Assembly (NCBI GenBank): GCA_017163975.1
Contig: JAFFSR010000343.1
Coordinates: 3,790,001 to 3,854,000, forward strand
DNA: 64,000 nt
From: Anastatus disparis
Lineage: Eukaryota > Arthropoda > Insecta > Hymenoptera > Eupelmidae
Direction of reading: 5' to 3'
Below, in pieces: positions 11,201 to 22,488 of this stretch. Every line of letters starts with the position of its first letter. Position 1 is the stretch's first letter. The notes beneath the pieces are model-generated. The model saw only the letters and a program-made list of their open reading frames with translations, made no database searches and was not told the origin of the DNA. Position numbers and translations under genes: made by a program.

Positions 11201-12302
11201 CACATTGGATTGTCACATTCATCAACAGCTAGCTCTATCATGGATTTACAGCGATTATCTGCTCGACGAGATTCGTCATCAGTCATGTATAGCGACAACG
11301 GTACAAATTTTCGCGGAACTTGCAAGGAGCTTAACCCTTTCAGAACCAATGTACATTACAATGTACATTGACATTTTTTGGTTTTTTTGAAATTGTGCAA
11401 AAGTGGCTTCAAATTTTGTAAAAAAAAATATGTGTATTAGATTGAAGTGGACTATTTTCGATCTCAAACTGAGGGCCTAAGTTATTATATCTTTGATAGA
11501 AACTGAAAAAACTTGAAAAAAAAAAAAAAAAAATTTTTTATCGCAAAAATTACTTAATAAATGAACACTTATTATCGCTAAATGGTTATCAGAACTTTTC
11601 ACGATGAAATAATAATTCCGTTCTGAAAGGGTTAAAGACAAAATAGCAATGATCGATAAAAGCATTCAACGAGAATACGCCTTACAAAATGGAATGCGAT
11701 GGTTATTCAATTCACCAGATGCTTCAAACATGGGCAGTGCAAAATAGCGGATGATTAAATTAGTAAAAATAGCGCTCAACGATACATTAAAAGAACAAGC
11801 ACCTAGCGAAGAAGTACTACACACATTGTTACTCGAAATAGAACATTCTGTTAGTTCACGGCCTTTAACACATGTTTCTATAGATCCAAGAGACGACGAA
11901 GCGTTAGCACTCAACCATTTTCTCATCGGTACTTCTACCGGCCAATTAAAACTCGGAAAATATGACGCACAGTATTTAAGTCCTCGGAAACAGTGGCGCA
12001 TTGCTCAAGCTTTCGCTGATGCCTTTTGGAAGCGTTGGCTGCATGAGTACTTACCGACAGTGATAACAACAGAGAAGTGGATTAGCAAAAAAGCTTAATA
12101 ATTGTGAATGATATGGTGATGATTTTTAATGAGCAAGCTTCTCGTAATGTATGAAAAAAAGGCAAAGTTATCGAAACATATGTAGAAGCAGACAGCGTAT
12201 CACTAGTTGCAAAAATTTCAACTGTGTTTGCTGAATTTGTACGTCCAGTTCACAAACTTGTACGCTTGTTTAATACAGAAGTTGTGCAAAAGAAGAAATA
12301 AT
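8300..12302 (+). pseudogene. BEL/Pao retrotransposon pol polyprotein, decayed
   Basis: Domains appear in BEL/Pao order across many frameshifts and stops. The peptidase-A17-like region runs ~8320-8900 (QDNWPIFVSKETREVEGTA, TRLGWV, then YFRIDNFGV). Reverse transcriptase begins ~9150 ([42 protein letters not shown]), and the catalytic YVDD lies near 9530. An RNase H-like LHVFCDAS segment is near 10085. The integrase zinc region (YHRRFYH...CLICK) is ~10915-11040, and core motifs follow at MDYFEP (~11130) and SDNGTNFRG (~11290). The C-terminal DUF5641-like part (LNHFLIGTSTGQLKLGK, RKQWRIAQ) is 11900-12020. The expected catalytic Glu of the integrase is a TAG stop at 11745-11747. No gag and no LTR pair were found. 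I judge it dead and 5'-truncated. Confidence 0.85.
11331..11635. mobile_element. TTAA-flanked MITE with CCCTTTCAGAAC ends
   Basis: 305 bp between TTAA copies, with perfect 12-bp terminal inverted repeats CCCTTTCAGAAC/GTTCTGAAAGGG. It splits the BEL integrase between the second Asp region and the C-terminal part; frame is kept across a single TTAA. TTAA plus CCC-starting ends is the classic piggyBac-type signature. No coding capacity. Confidence 0.9.
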
Positions 12303-12955
12303 TTAAACAAAAAAAAAAATATAAAATATTGAATAATAAAAAAAAATTTTAATAGAGAGCTCGCAAGCTGTGTTTTTAGAGCGTGAGATATTTCACGGCC
12401 GTGTAGCCCCCAGCTAGGGATGATTTTTCATCCTGAGGTTGTTCTGATCTCGCTCAGGTATTTTATATACCTGGTGATGTAGATCCAGCGCGCGCAAGGA
12501 AGCTAAGAAACCGAATCGTGGCTTTTTTGGCTTAAGAACGAGTTTGGAAGGTAATTAAGAATAATAAATCAATAAATTGTAATATTTAAAAAAAAAAAAT
12601 TGAAAATCTTAAAAGTTTCTTTTTTTGTCAAACAAACATATATTCATATTCATAAAAAAAGCGTTGTTTATATTGGTTAGCAACGACTTTCTCTCCTCTT
12701 CGATTTTTTGTTATTCTTGTTTGTACAACAGAGCGTTAAACTGTTAAAATAAATAACTTAAACCTGGTAGAAATTTGAACATTAAAAATGGCGTATATTA
12801 CAATTTATGGGCATTATTAATAGTAATATTTTTTCATATCAATATTGGATAAAAAATAGTCAATTTTTGCAGAGCCTTCATTTTTTGTATAGACGAAAAA
12901 TGCTAATAGAAATATGTTGTCCATAAAGTGGGCATTTTAGGCACCTAGAAATATT
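12303..12955. other. Sequence downstream of BEL pol, possible 3' non-coding remnant
   Basis: 12360-12560 is less AT-rich than its surroundings and could be BEL 3' non-coding or LTR sequence, but no second LTR copy exists in the window. 12560-12955 shows no clear feature. AAAGCGTTGTTTATATTGGTTAG near 12659 has a loose direct match near 13300, and CTGGTAGAAATTT near 12765 a loose inverted match near 13400. Confidence 0.35.
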
Positions 12956-13101
12956 TTAACCTTCTGACAGCCGGGATGACGCCATATGGCGTCATTCCAT
13001 GATTGGCCCACATATACTGTTACTTAAGAAACATTTATATGGAAAATTTCGAAAAAGTTACACTTTTTCAATAGAAAAAATGCCGGCTGTCAGAAGGTTA
13101 A
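12956..13101. mobile_element. Short TTAA MITE, family M2, copy 1
   Basis: 146 bp between TTAA sites with 15-bp inverted ends CCTTCTGACAGCCGG/CCGGCTGTCAGAAGG. Just inside the left end is the palindrome GACGCCATATGGCGTC. No ORF. The same design recurs at 14423-14578. Confidence 0.88.
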
Positions 13102-14422
13102 CCTATAAATCCAATACATCGTTTCATTCGCGTTTAAATTATAAAATATATGTTTAATGAATACAAAATAATGAAAAAATAAATTGTCTTAAACACAAAT
13201 AATTATAGAGATTCAATTATGAGTATTCTTTCTGTTTCTAAGATTCACATTTTAATCTTCGAAAATGCGTGTAACATGTTAGTGGTATATAGGTAAAAAA
13301 AACGTTTCATATTGGTTAAAATAATGGCCATAGAAAATGCCCATCTTCAGCTCTTCATTTCAAAGCAATGGCCATAAAATGGTAAAAAAAAGCGTTTTAT
13401 TTTCTACCAGGAAATTTACTAACTAATTTCTAATATTTTTTAGACTTCCTTTCTGACGTTACAGTTACACAAAAATAATATATTGTATATATTTTATGTA
13501 ATTGTAGTTCCCAATCCAAAAACAATATAAACTATTAAAATATTATTCTATATAATAATAACAATAATAAATTATTACATCTATGGCAATCATAATATTT
13601 TGTTCAAATAAATTAATAATGTCAACAATTTTATTAAAACAGTTCAATAATGTATACAATATATTCTTGTAAATGTAAAAATTCATAATAATTCAAATAG
13701 TATTTTCAAATTTGACATTTGACTTGATTATGTGAGTTTTATAATAATAGAATAAATTTGAACAATTTTCATTCACAAATTTAATGAAAAAAATCAAGTT
13801 TTTTATTTCCTAGATATAGTACTAGAAGATAAATTGAAGCATCTGTACGGTACTGAAAGTTTAACTACAGCTACAAATATACATCTCAACTAAAGATCTA
13901 CATTTAGTGACCAAACAGCAAATATGCTCTTTACATACTGACACGAATACGGTCTATGTTGACATATATATCTCTCTATATTATATAGTTATATTAAAGA
14001 AGGTCTCCTTTCTCTACTCCTCAGCATTCCTTAACACTCGTCGTCTCATCCCTCGGCCCCCATCACCAGCACCCTCAAAATAACATAAAATTGTAAATAG
14101 AAATGTAATTTTTATACCCCTCTCAGGACACCCCTTATCACACCTCGTCACCCCTTGTTACTCCTTGACCTTCTCCTTCTGCTGCCCCTCGACTACCCCT
14201 CCTACCACCCCAGATTTCACCAATATATTTGTTACTTATACTTATATATTACTTAGTGACCCATAGCACAACGTAATTAGACAAGTTTTTTATACCACCT
14301 AATGAAGTATTATCGATGTCTTGAGGAATTTCATTTCAAGAAATACTCTTTAACAATAGACCTTCAAAACCAATTTGCTTTTAATTTTTTTATAAATAAT
14401 ATTATATTTATAAAACAATTAT
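13102..14422. other. AT-rich spacer with a pyrimidine-rich patch
   Basis: Mostly AT-rich. From about 14010 to 14220 the top strand is C/T-rich with many ACCCCT and CCTC words. No reading frame, RNA gene or repeat boundary recognised. Confidence 0.4.
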
Positions 14423-14578
14423 TTACCTCTAGACCGCCGGGATTACGTCATATGGCGCGCACCCCTGACTCGCACATATCCACCCTTAATAGGGTCCTAC
14501 CTAGTAGGCCTCAGAACACTTTTCTATAGGGAAAATCGACTTTTCATTTTTTCGAAATCCCGGCGGTCTAAAGGTTAA
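14423..14578. mobile_element. Short TTAA MITE, family M2, copy 2
   Basis: About 156 bp with inverted ends CCTCTAGACCGCCGGGATT and AATCCCGGCGGTCTAAAGG. The right side has TTAA; the left has TTA plus C, so one target base is changed. It shares GCCGGGAT and CATATGGCG with the MITE at 12956. The short open frame through it has no support as a gene. Confidence 0.82.
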
Positions 14579-15324
14579 TAGCTGAATAATAATTATTACA
14601 TATAGTTTAAGAAAATGGAAATGAAAAAAGATATTTATGTGAAAAGGCATAAAAAAAATAATTTTTCAAGCTATATGATCTTACACTACACAGAACACTT
14701 TATTAACAAATACTTATATTCATACATTACTTATATTTAAAAGTAACCCATTACACAACATCACATGCATTGTAATATACTATTTTCATCAACTAATATT
14801 GATTCTCCTTAGACAAATTTTCATAACATTCAATGAAATAATGTCAATAGTGCGTTAAATCTTTTAATTTTAAGAAATACTTTTTAACAATAGACCTATA
14901 AAACAAATTTAATTTTAATTTAAAATTAATTTCAATTTTCAATATTTTTATGAATAATATTATATCATAAAATAAATATTTAACTAAAATGATATACAAT
15001 AATGGTAAAAATATTTTAAATATCATTGCACATTACTCAATGTGGTATTGTTCATACAACTATGTTCTAACCCACATAGCACAAAATATTTTCGAAAAAT
15101 GTTTTTCAGAAATGTTTTTGAAAAACTTTTTAAAAACTGTTTGAATATCTCGGAAAAAATTCGTATTAATATTTCCTAAAAATGTTTTCAAAAACCTTGA
15201 AAAAACTTTCCATAAACATTATTAAAACGCTGCCAAGTGCTTTAGCGCACTGCTTTCTCATAGAGCTTATTGAGTTTGAGTAATTATATTTTATTTTTTA
15301 AAATGTGATTTTAATGTGAAAATG
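14579..15324. other. AT-rich spacer
   Basis: No gene seen. 15075-15230 has repeated words of the TTTTTCAGAAATGTTTTTGAAAA kind, a low-complexity patch before the tandem array. Confidence 0.4.
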
Positions 15325-16085
15325 TGATTTCCATGCAAATTTTAAAGCAAATCCATCAAGTACTTTACATAAAATAAAAAAATGGAAAATCAAAATTATT
15401 TTCAAAATCTTTAAAATGCTCTAAAATCGTAACTGCGTTAGGAAAATTAGTTTTCAAAAGCTTGTTTTCTGCTGACAGTAACAAATAACTTTTAAGTAAA
15501 TTTTGGAGCAAATCTATCGAGTAATTAACGTAAAATAGAAGAAAAATGAAAAATAAAAATTTTTTTTTCAACCTTTAAAATGCTCTAAAATTAAAACTAC
15601 GCTAAGGAAATCAGTTTTCAATTTTTTTTTATTTTAACAATTGCAAATAATTTACATATAAATTTTTAAGCAAATTCATCGACTAGTTTACGTAAAATAC
15701 CAAAATATGATAAATCCAAATAAAAAAAAGTAGGTCACGAGATCTAATTTACTAACTAAATACAAACAATTTTTTCGAAAATTTCAAAATACTCTATAAT
15801 TAAAACTAAGCTAAAAAAATTAGATTTCAAAAGTTTTCCTTTTTTTGACAATCGCAAATAATTTCCATGCAAATTTTAAAACAAATTCATCGAGCAGTTT
15901 GCGTAAAATAAAAAAAAAATAAAAAATCATGTTTTTTAAATTTTTAAAATGGCTCTGAAATTAAAACAACGCTAAGAAAACTAATTTTAAATATTTTCCG
16001 CACGAGTTAGACAAAAAAATAAATTGTATGCAAAATTTGAACCATATCCATCGTGTAGTTTTCGAGATCAAATTGGTAAATAAAT
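15325..16085. repeat. Diverged ~160-205 bp tandem repeat ending in a CA microsatellite
   Basis: The words ATGCAAATTTTAAARCAAATCCATC and AAAATGCTCTAAAATTAAAAC recur: the second near 15411, 15585, 15790 and 15950, the first near 15333, 15496, 15655 and 15868, with a last diverged copy near 16028. About four diverged units. The final unit runs straight into the CA repeat. The small minus-strand open frames here are by-products of the repeat. Confidence 0.65.
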
Positions 16086-16180
16086 ACAAACACACACACA
16101 CACGCATGCACGCAGACGCATACACACGCACACATACGCGTACACTCGCGCACACACACACGCACACACATACACATTTC
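16086..16180. repeat. CA/CG-interspersed dinucleotide microsatellite
   Basis: Imperfect (CA)n with GCA, CGCA and TACA interruptions. Read on the minus strand it creates a false valine/cysteine-rich tail on the ATPase fragment. Confidence 0.9.
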
Positions 16181-16183
16181 CTT

Positions 16184-16490
16184 TGGTAAAGAGATTGACT
16201 ACAGCTCTGTTGGACGATTCTCTCATCAGATAATCAAGAATCAAGAGTTTTGCTCGTGGATCATTGGCATAATCTTCGCTCTTTGGTGAACCCTCGTGAA
16301 ATTCGACTCCCTCACCCAACTCCTTGTAAATTGGCTGACACCCGGTATAGTATAAGAGTATACGCTCGAATTTTGTATCACTCATGCGATCAATGTAATG
16401 CAAAAAATTCTTCACAAATACTGTTTTATCACACGAGCTGGGTCCGCAAATCATCAAAGTACACGGATGCACCCACCTGCAAACGTCCAT
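16184..16490 (-). pseudogene. Polinton/Maverick-type packaging ATPase fragment
   Basis: About 100 residues resemble the FtsK/HerA-like genome-packaging ATPase of Polinton/Maverick and related virus-like elements, which would pump DNA into a capsid. Seen in order: HPCTLMICGPSSCDKT, a P-loop where the usual Gly before Lys is Asp; a middle GVEFHEGSP block; LLILDYLMRE, the Walker B region with the second acidic residue changed to Tyr; and VVNLFTKG, a family hallmark. Translation then enters the CA microsatellite. Changed P-loop and Walker B residues, plus truncation, argue for an inactive relic. No capsid, integrase or polymerase is visible nearby. Family call by motif memory. Confidence 0.65.
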
Positions 16491-16574
16491 GTTACCGCTG
16501 CTGCTAAGCTTCTACTACTAACCTCATCACATTCTCGAACCACTCTACATATACGATCATTAGTAGTAATGAAC

Positions 16575-16620
16575 AAGAGTGGGGAGGGGGGAGGGGGCGG
16601 CGGCGGCACGCGCGCGTGTG
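16575..16620 (+). other. G-rich stretch with possible quadruplex potential
   Basis: Runs of 4, 6 and 5 G are followed by (GGC)n and a CG/TG run, in strong contrast with the AT-rich surroundings. A CAC trinucleotide run lies 200 bp downstream (16784-16803). Confidence 0.5.
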
Positions 16621-16805
16621 CAAGCAGTATCGTGCTGGCGCTAGCCAATCATGTAGCTGATTAGCCATATAGATGGCTGACGCCAGCATTATTCCGCTCT
16701 TTAGCTATATGACTAAAAGAGCTTAACAAGTATCAACCTGTTATTTGCTCAAAAGCGCTTGTCACCATCACTACTTGTACCTCTCACCACCACCACCACC
16801 ACCGC

Positions 16806-17215
16806 TCGTCACCCCGTATTTCCAGTATGAAGTAAAAGCAGCAGCAGCGCTTGGTTAGTGTTAGCTTAAAGTCATAGTCGAGATCTTCTGTACCTGGTAT
16901 CGATATTGCAGATAATGTAGTTTCAAGTGAAACTATTTTATTCGACGTTCGTATATCCTGGTCATTCCAATAAGAGTAACCAGACAACGGTTTATTAGGT
17001 AGTGGTGGCGCTGCAGTATCAGCGATTATCCCTTCCAACATCGTGTTTGGAGTACTATGATCACAAGTCACGTGATCATCTAAAATATTTATAACTTCTC
17101 GTACTTCTTCGGTGGTTGGTAGTAACGCAGGATCTCTCGAATTAGGCAGTTGTTCTTCTGCTCACAGAACATTCACCAGTAATTCATCCCTATAACTGTT
17201 TTCCATCATGTTTTG
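16806..17215 (-). pseudogene. Unidentified open frame upstream of the ATPase fragment
   Basis: On the minus strand a frame runs from about 17215 to 16850 with one evident TGA near 17160. It contains EEVREVINILDD, the cysteine-poor stretch SYWNDQDIRTSNK and LDYDFKLTLTK. It has the same orientation as, and lies 5' of, the ATPase fragment, so it could be another Polinton gene or the N-terminal part of the same region. I do not recognise a domain. The tryptophan run at the end of the longer translation comes from the CAC microsatellite and is not protein. Confidence 0.35.
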
Positions 17216-17229
17216 AAGGTATGAAAATT

Positions 17230-18300
17230 TTTCAATATCATATCTGTTAAAGTTGCATTATTTTAACCAAAAAAGTCTTATCCTGCGAAATTCTCCGATC
17301 ATAAATAAAATATCTATAAATTATTAATCCGATATTGGAAATCGATATTTTTTTGTGAAACATATTTTTGGATTTATCATTGTATTTACAACATAAAAAT
17401 ATTATCTTGAAAAATTTTTTGACCGTTAATAAGTAAGTTATCGAGTATTGGTTCAATATTGGGAATCAATATTTTTTTGTGAAACATATATTTAGATTTA
17501 TTATTTTATTTACAACAAAAAAGTCTCATCTTGCGAAATTCTCTGACCATAAATAAAAAATCTATAGATTATTGATCCGATATTAAAAATCGATATTTTT
17601 TATGAAACATATTTTTGGATTTACCATTGGATTTACAACATAAAAGTATTATCTTGCAAAATTTTTTTACAGTTAATAAGTAAGTTATCGAGTATTGGTT
17701 CGATATTGGAAATCAATATTTTTTTGTAAAACATATATTTAGATTTATTATTTTATTTACAACAAATAAGTCTTATCTTGCGAAATTCTCTGACCATAAA
17801 TAAAAAATCTATAGATTATTGATCCCATATTGAAAATCGATATTTTTTGTGAAACATATTTTTGTATTTATCATTGGATTTACAACATAAAAGTATTATC
17901 TTGCAAAATTTTTTTACAGTTAATAAGTTATCGAGTATTGGTTCGATATTGGAAATCAATATTTTTTCGTAAAACATATATTTGGATTTATTATTTTATT
18001 TGCAACAAAAAAGTCTCATACCGCAAAATTCTCTGACCATAAATAAAAAATCTATAAATTATTGACCCGATATTGAAAATCGATATTTTTTGTGAAACAT
18101 ATTTTTGGATTTATCAATGTATGTACAACATAAAAGTATTATCTTGCAAAATTTTTTTACCGTTAATAAGTAAGTTATCGAGTATTGGTTCGATATTGGA
18201 AATCAATATTTTTTCGTAAAACATATATTTGGATTTATTATTTTATTTACAACAAAAAAGTCTTATCCCGCGAAATTCTCTGGTGGTAAATGAAAAAGAT
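17230..18300. repeat. ~247 bp dimeric satellite, four to five copies
   Basis: The marker AAAGTCTYATCYYGCRAAATTCTC begins near 17270, 17518, 17766, 18007 and 18254, giving spacings of 248, 248, 241 and 247 bp. Each unit contains two related halves of ~124 bp (one with AAACATATTTTTGGATTTATCA, one with AAACATATATTTRGATTTATTA), so this is a two-monomer higher-order unit. No coding signal. Confidence 0.85.
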
Positions 18301-18744
18301 ATAGATTATTGAACGATAATTGGCCGCGATTTCGTGATTTTAAAATATATTTCTAAATTTGTTATTGGATTCATGATAGAAAATATGCATATCTTACTAG
18401 TAGTGACACGATGATGTAACATGAGATGTCTGATTCGAGGTGCATCTTGCATTCCTCTGCTCTTAATACAACAACCAACTATATCAAGTATCTGATTATC
18501 GGTAAAAATATTTCGCTTAAACATATAGGCTAAAGTAAAGTGCGTAGCCCGCAAAGTCCTACGATAAATTTAATCTTTTTTAATAATTCATTTATATAGC
18601 AAATTTTAAAATTTTTGTGCCATGCGTAATAACAAAATAGTTTTATTTGTGGTTCACGAAGGAGAGCCACATTCAAAATAGCTATTAAGATATTATGTCT
18701 TTTTTATTAATTTTATTTTTGGTTGTTCTTCTTTCAATGTTAAA

Positions 18745-18747
<3 letters not shown>
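18301..18747. other. Spacer between satellite and foldback element
   Basis: A minus-strand frame of 82 codons (18306-18554) is present, but I recognise no family and its context gives no support. Nothing else seen. Confidence 0.35.

Positions 18748-18780
<33 letters not shown>
18748..18780. repeat. (TA)n microsatellite, left flank of foldback FB-A
   Basis: Uninterrupted AT dinucleotides up to the first base of the foldback. Confidence 0.95.
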
Positions 18781-18782
<2 letters not shown>

Positions 18783-20639
18783 GACGTTTCAGGTCAACTC
18801 ACCGAACAAAAAAATAAAATTCGTTGTAAATCTGTGAAAATGTTCCATTTCATACCCAAAATATACAAAAAAATTTTCAGAGGTATAGATCCAATGGATT
18901 AAGAGTAATGAGTAATGAAATATTGTGATTTTTCAAAATTTTTGGTGAATTCATCAAATTAATAATTTTTTTACTCAAAAACTAAGGGTCCTAGAGATGT
19001 ACTTATGAAGACATTTCTTGTTGCAAATTAAGCGTAGAATCAGCACAAATTTTTTTAAATCTCAAGATTGCTATCTTCTGATTGGTCCACTTTGTTATTT
19101 CATATAATTTGCAATTACTTGAGTTCGAACAGGTTGATTTCACTCCTGTTGGAGTATGTTATGTCTTCTGATAACATATTGAAGTAAGCTTTTGCTCCAC
19201 TTGGCTCGAGCCCTAGGAGAGGAGCTATAGAACTTTGAATATTGAAAAATTTTTAATTTTGAATTTAACACATACATCAACATTTTCTTCTTCGATGTTC
19301 ATAGATAATACAATATACGAATGCATGATTGTCTAAATATTTTAACATTTATCTATTTCTTTATGATGCAAGTGCTTTATTAAAATATTAATTATGCATT
19401 ACGTACACATCATCAAGATACACTCATAAACAAGAAAATTTTATTCGTTTAACTAATTTGTCATTATAACTATTTTGCATACGTATTAAAAATTATTTAA
19501 ATATACATATTTAGGAATTAAAATTAATACTATATATCTGGAAATAAAAAGGATAAAGTTAAATAAATTCTATACGGATAAAATTTATTCAATATAAAAA
19601 TTTATTACAAAATGAAAGAATCTGTTATTTGTGTATTCTGTAACTTTTAACAAGTACTTCTTAATTTATCTCCACTCTAATGACATTATAATTTTAAAAT
19701 ACCATTTCAATTTAAAAAAAAATTTTGAGTAATTTATTTTCAGAAAAATGAGATAAATTAAGAAGTACTTGTTAAAAGTTACAGAATACACAAATAACAG
19801 ATTCTTTCATTTTGTAATAAATTTTTATATTGAATAAATTTTATCCGTATAGAATTTATTTAACTTTATCCTTTTTATTTCCAGATATATAGTATTAATT
19901 TTAATTCCTAAATATGTATATTTAAATAATTTTTTAATACGTATGCAAAATAGTTATAATGACAAATTAGTTAAACGAATAAAATTTTCTTGTTTATGAG
20001 TGTATCTTGATGATGTGTACGTAATGCATAATTAATATTTTAATAAAACACTTGCATCATAAAGAAATAGATAAATGTTAAAATATTTAGACAATCATGC
20101 ATTCGTATATTGTATTATCTATGAACATCGAAGAAGAAAATGTTGATGTATGTGTTAAATTCAAAATTAAAAATTTTTCAATATTCAAAGTTCTATAGCT
20201 CCTCTCCTAGGGCTCGAGCCAAGTGGAGCAAAAGCTTACTTCAATATGTTATCAGAAGACATAACATACTCCAACAGGAGTGAAATCAACCTGTTCGAAC
20301 TCAAGTAATTGCAAATTATATGAAATAACAAAGTGGACCAATCAGAAGATAGCAATCTTGAGATTTAAAAAAATTTGTGCTGATTCTACGCTTAATTTGC
20401 AACAAGAAATGTCTTCATAAGTACATCTCTAGGACCCTTAGTTTTTGAGTAAAAAAATTATTAATTTGATGAATTCACCAAAAATTTTGAAAAATCACAA
20501 TATTTCATTACTCATTACTCTTAATCCATTGGATCTATACCTCTGAAAATTTTTTTGTATATTTTGGGTATGAAATGGAACATTTTCACAGATTTACAAC
20601 GAATTTTATTTTTTTGTTCGGTGAGTTGACCTGAAACGT

Positions 20640-20641
<2 letters not shown>
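18781..20641. mobile_element. Foldback element FB-A, near-perfect 891 bp inverted arms
   Basis: The left arm 18781-19671 and right arm 19751-20641 are both 891 bp and are reverse complements with very few differences (for example one extra A near 19490 versus its partner, and a C/T difference near 19374). The loop is only 79 bp (19672-19750). Ends are GGGACGTTTCAGGTC. There is no coding capacity, so it depends on enzymes from elsewhere. It sits inside a (TA)n tract on both sides, consistent with a TA-targeting transposon. End and sub-terminal sequence resemble foldback FB-B (38561 and 45990). Such high arm identity suggests recent origin or gene conversion. Confidence 0.92.

Positions 20642-20680
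<39 letters not shown>
20642..20680. repeat. (TA)n microsatellite, right flank of FB-A
   Basis: AT dinucleotide run continuing from the last base of the foldback. Confidence 0.95.
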
Positions 20681-20683
<3 letters not shown>

Positions 20684-21044
20684 TAACTTGTCGGAACTTG
20701 TAAAAATAATTTGATACTTAAACCTCAAACGTAGCAAGAAATACATCAGTTTTGCGGGAACCGCTGAGTTGTGAGTACAAAATTAAATATTCTTTATAAT
20801 CTTTTAATAATTATTAACAATTTTAAAAAATTTCATATAAAATATTAAGTTAGCATGTACATAATTAAAACTCGGGTTGCTATTATTTCACTTATGAGGT
20901 AGGACTTTTTTCTTTGAGGCGTGTGTTATGCAATCTCATTCGTCTCTCGTGTCGCGCTTATCAAACTTGGGCATATCCTATTACAACGAATGACTGGAGT
21001 GCATTTCTTAAGAACACCCATTCCACATTGTCGTAGTAATTGCT
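20681..21044. other. Unassigned sequence
   Basis: No gene or repeat boundary recognised; moderate AT content. Confidence 0.35.
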
Positions 21045-21396
21045 ATTATACTTCTTAAATCTTTGTACTTTACATACTTTATACATACACTTGATTTGCA
21101 TATGCACCTAATTTGCATACGTACTTAAACTATTAATGAATATCGATTTTAGGTAATATTCTTGATACATAAATTGTGCATTATTTTATTACATACACAT
21201 CTACTGTCAAATAACGGATAGTATACCTCTTTCTTATTTATAATAGCCTGATACTTTTTTCTTATTTTATATCATAAATTATCAATATTTATTGTGTGAT
21301 GATTAATGATTTATGAATAATTATTTTTAAATAATTAATATTTTTCAATATAATATATTCGATTTTGATAAATATATATATTTACATATAATTTGC

Positions 21397-21446
<50 letters not shown>
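21045..21446 (+). repeat. ~370 bp dispersed repeat, copy 1, ending in (TA)n
   Basis: Starts GCTATTATACTTCTTAAATC and continues with TGCATACGTACTTAAACTAT-like text. It is closely repeated in the same orientation at 31503-31880. Both copies end in a TA microsatellite (here 21403-21440). Confidence 0.8.
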
Positions 21447-22488
21447 TAGACAGGTCGTTATTTCCCGAAACTTACTGAGCATCGCTCACAACCCTTAGAT
21501 CGATGTATTTATACTGAAAATTAAAAAAGCAGCTGGAATACCTTGTTGGAATAGAGATTTAACCTTGCCGAATCGCAAAAAACCGTATTTTTTATTGTTT
21601 TTTCTTATTTTTCTTTTTTCTACATACAGCTATGACTGAAAAAAATCTTTTGAGACCCTCTTTCACACTTTTTCTATTGCCGTAAGTTAAAATAATATCT
21701 CATGGGGTGATTTTAGAGCCGAGAAAAATTTTTTTTCCGAATTGTTGCTTTTGAATTATTAAAAAATTTTACTCAAACGGGTTTATTCTCGTATATTTTA
21801 AGGTTTAAAGCACTTCATAATTTTTTTCATTCAAACAACCAACATAACTTTAAAGTAGGCTTTAAGATCTTCAATTTCCTTTTTTATAAAAGTTTCTAGG
21901 TGCTTCTGATACTGAGATATGGCCATTTGAATTTGATAGGAAATTCGTAGAATAAAATCTGTAAACATCGTGAGCATGCAATTGACTATCAACTCCCTCT
22001 GATCACAAATTCAGTTGCAAAGCACATAAAAACGGCCTAAGTAAAGCAAAATGAAGGTCTTAATTTCAACAAAAAAGTGGCGCTAGGTGTCTTACGCACA
22101 GTCAGAGTTATGAAATTAGTAAATACCCATATAGAAATAATTTTCGTAAATATCTGTAAATATCTCTAAAAAACTGTAAATAATTAATTAAAAGTATTGA
22201 GACTGAAACATTAATAAAAGTTATTTACACTTATTTATTATTATTTACAATTATTTATAGTTATTTAGTTATTTACGATTACTAACTGATTTTAAAAGTT
22301 ATTTACTATTATTTACAAACACTTACAGTTACTTACTCTTAATTACTATTATTTACTATTATTTACAATTTTCAAAATTTTTAGGTAAGTAAATAGTTTA
22401 TTGTTATTTATAATTATTTATGATGATTTACAGTTATTTATAGTTATTTACTTTCGTTGTCTTAGATAATTTTTCGGAGCGTAGGTAA
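21447..22488 (+). repeat. Left arm of FB-D
   Basis: Contains near 22120-22460 a degenerate array of ATTTACAGTTATTTATAGTT words. The inner edge ends at GATAATTTTTCGGARCG, which faces the partner near 25270. Confidence 0.8.

Noticed and set aside
15961..16167. Val/Cys-rich minus-strand frame
   Set aside because: Translation of the CA/CG microsatellite.
16250..16664. Plus-strand frames across the ATPase region
   Set aside because: Antisense shadows of the minus-strand ATPase fragment and the G-rich repeat.
17830..18036. 68-codon frame
   Set aside because: Falls entirely in the 247 bp satellite.
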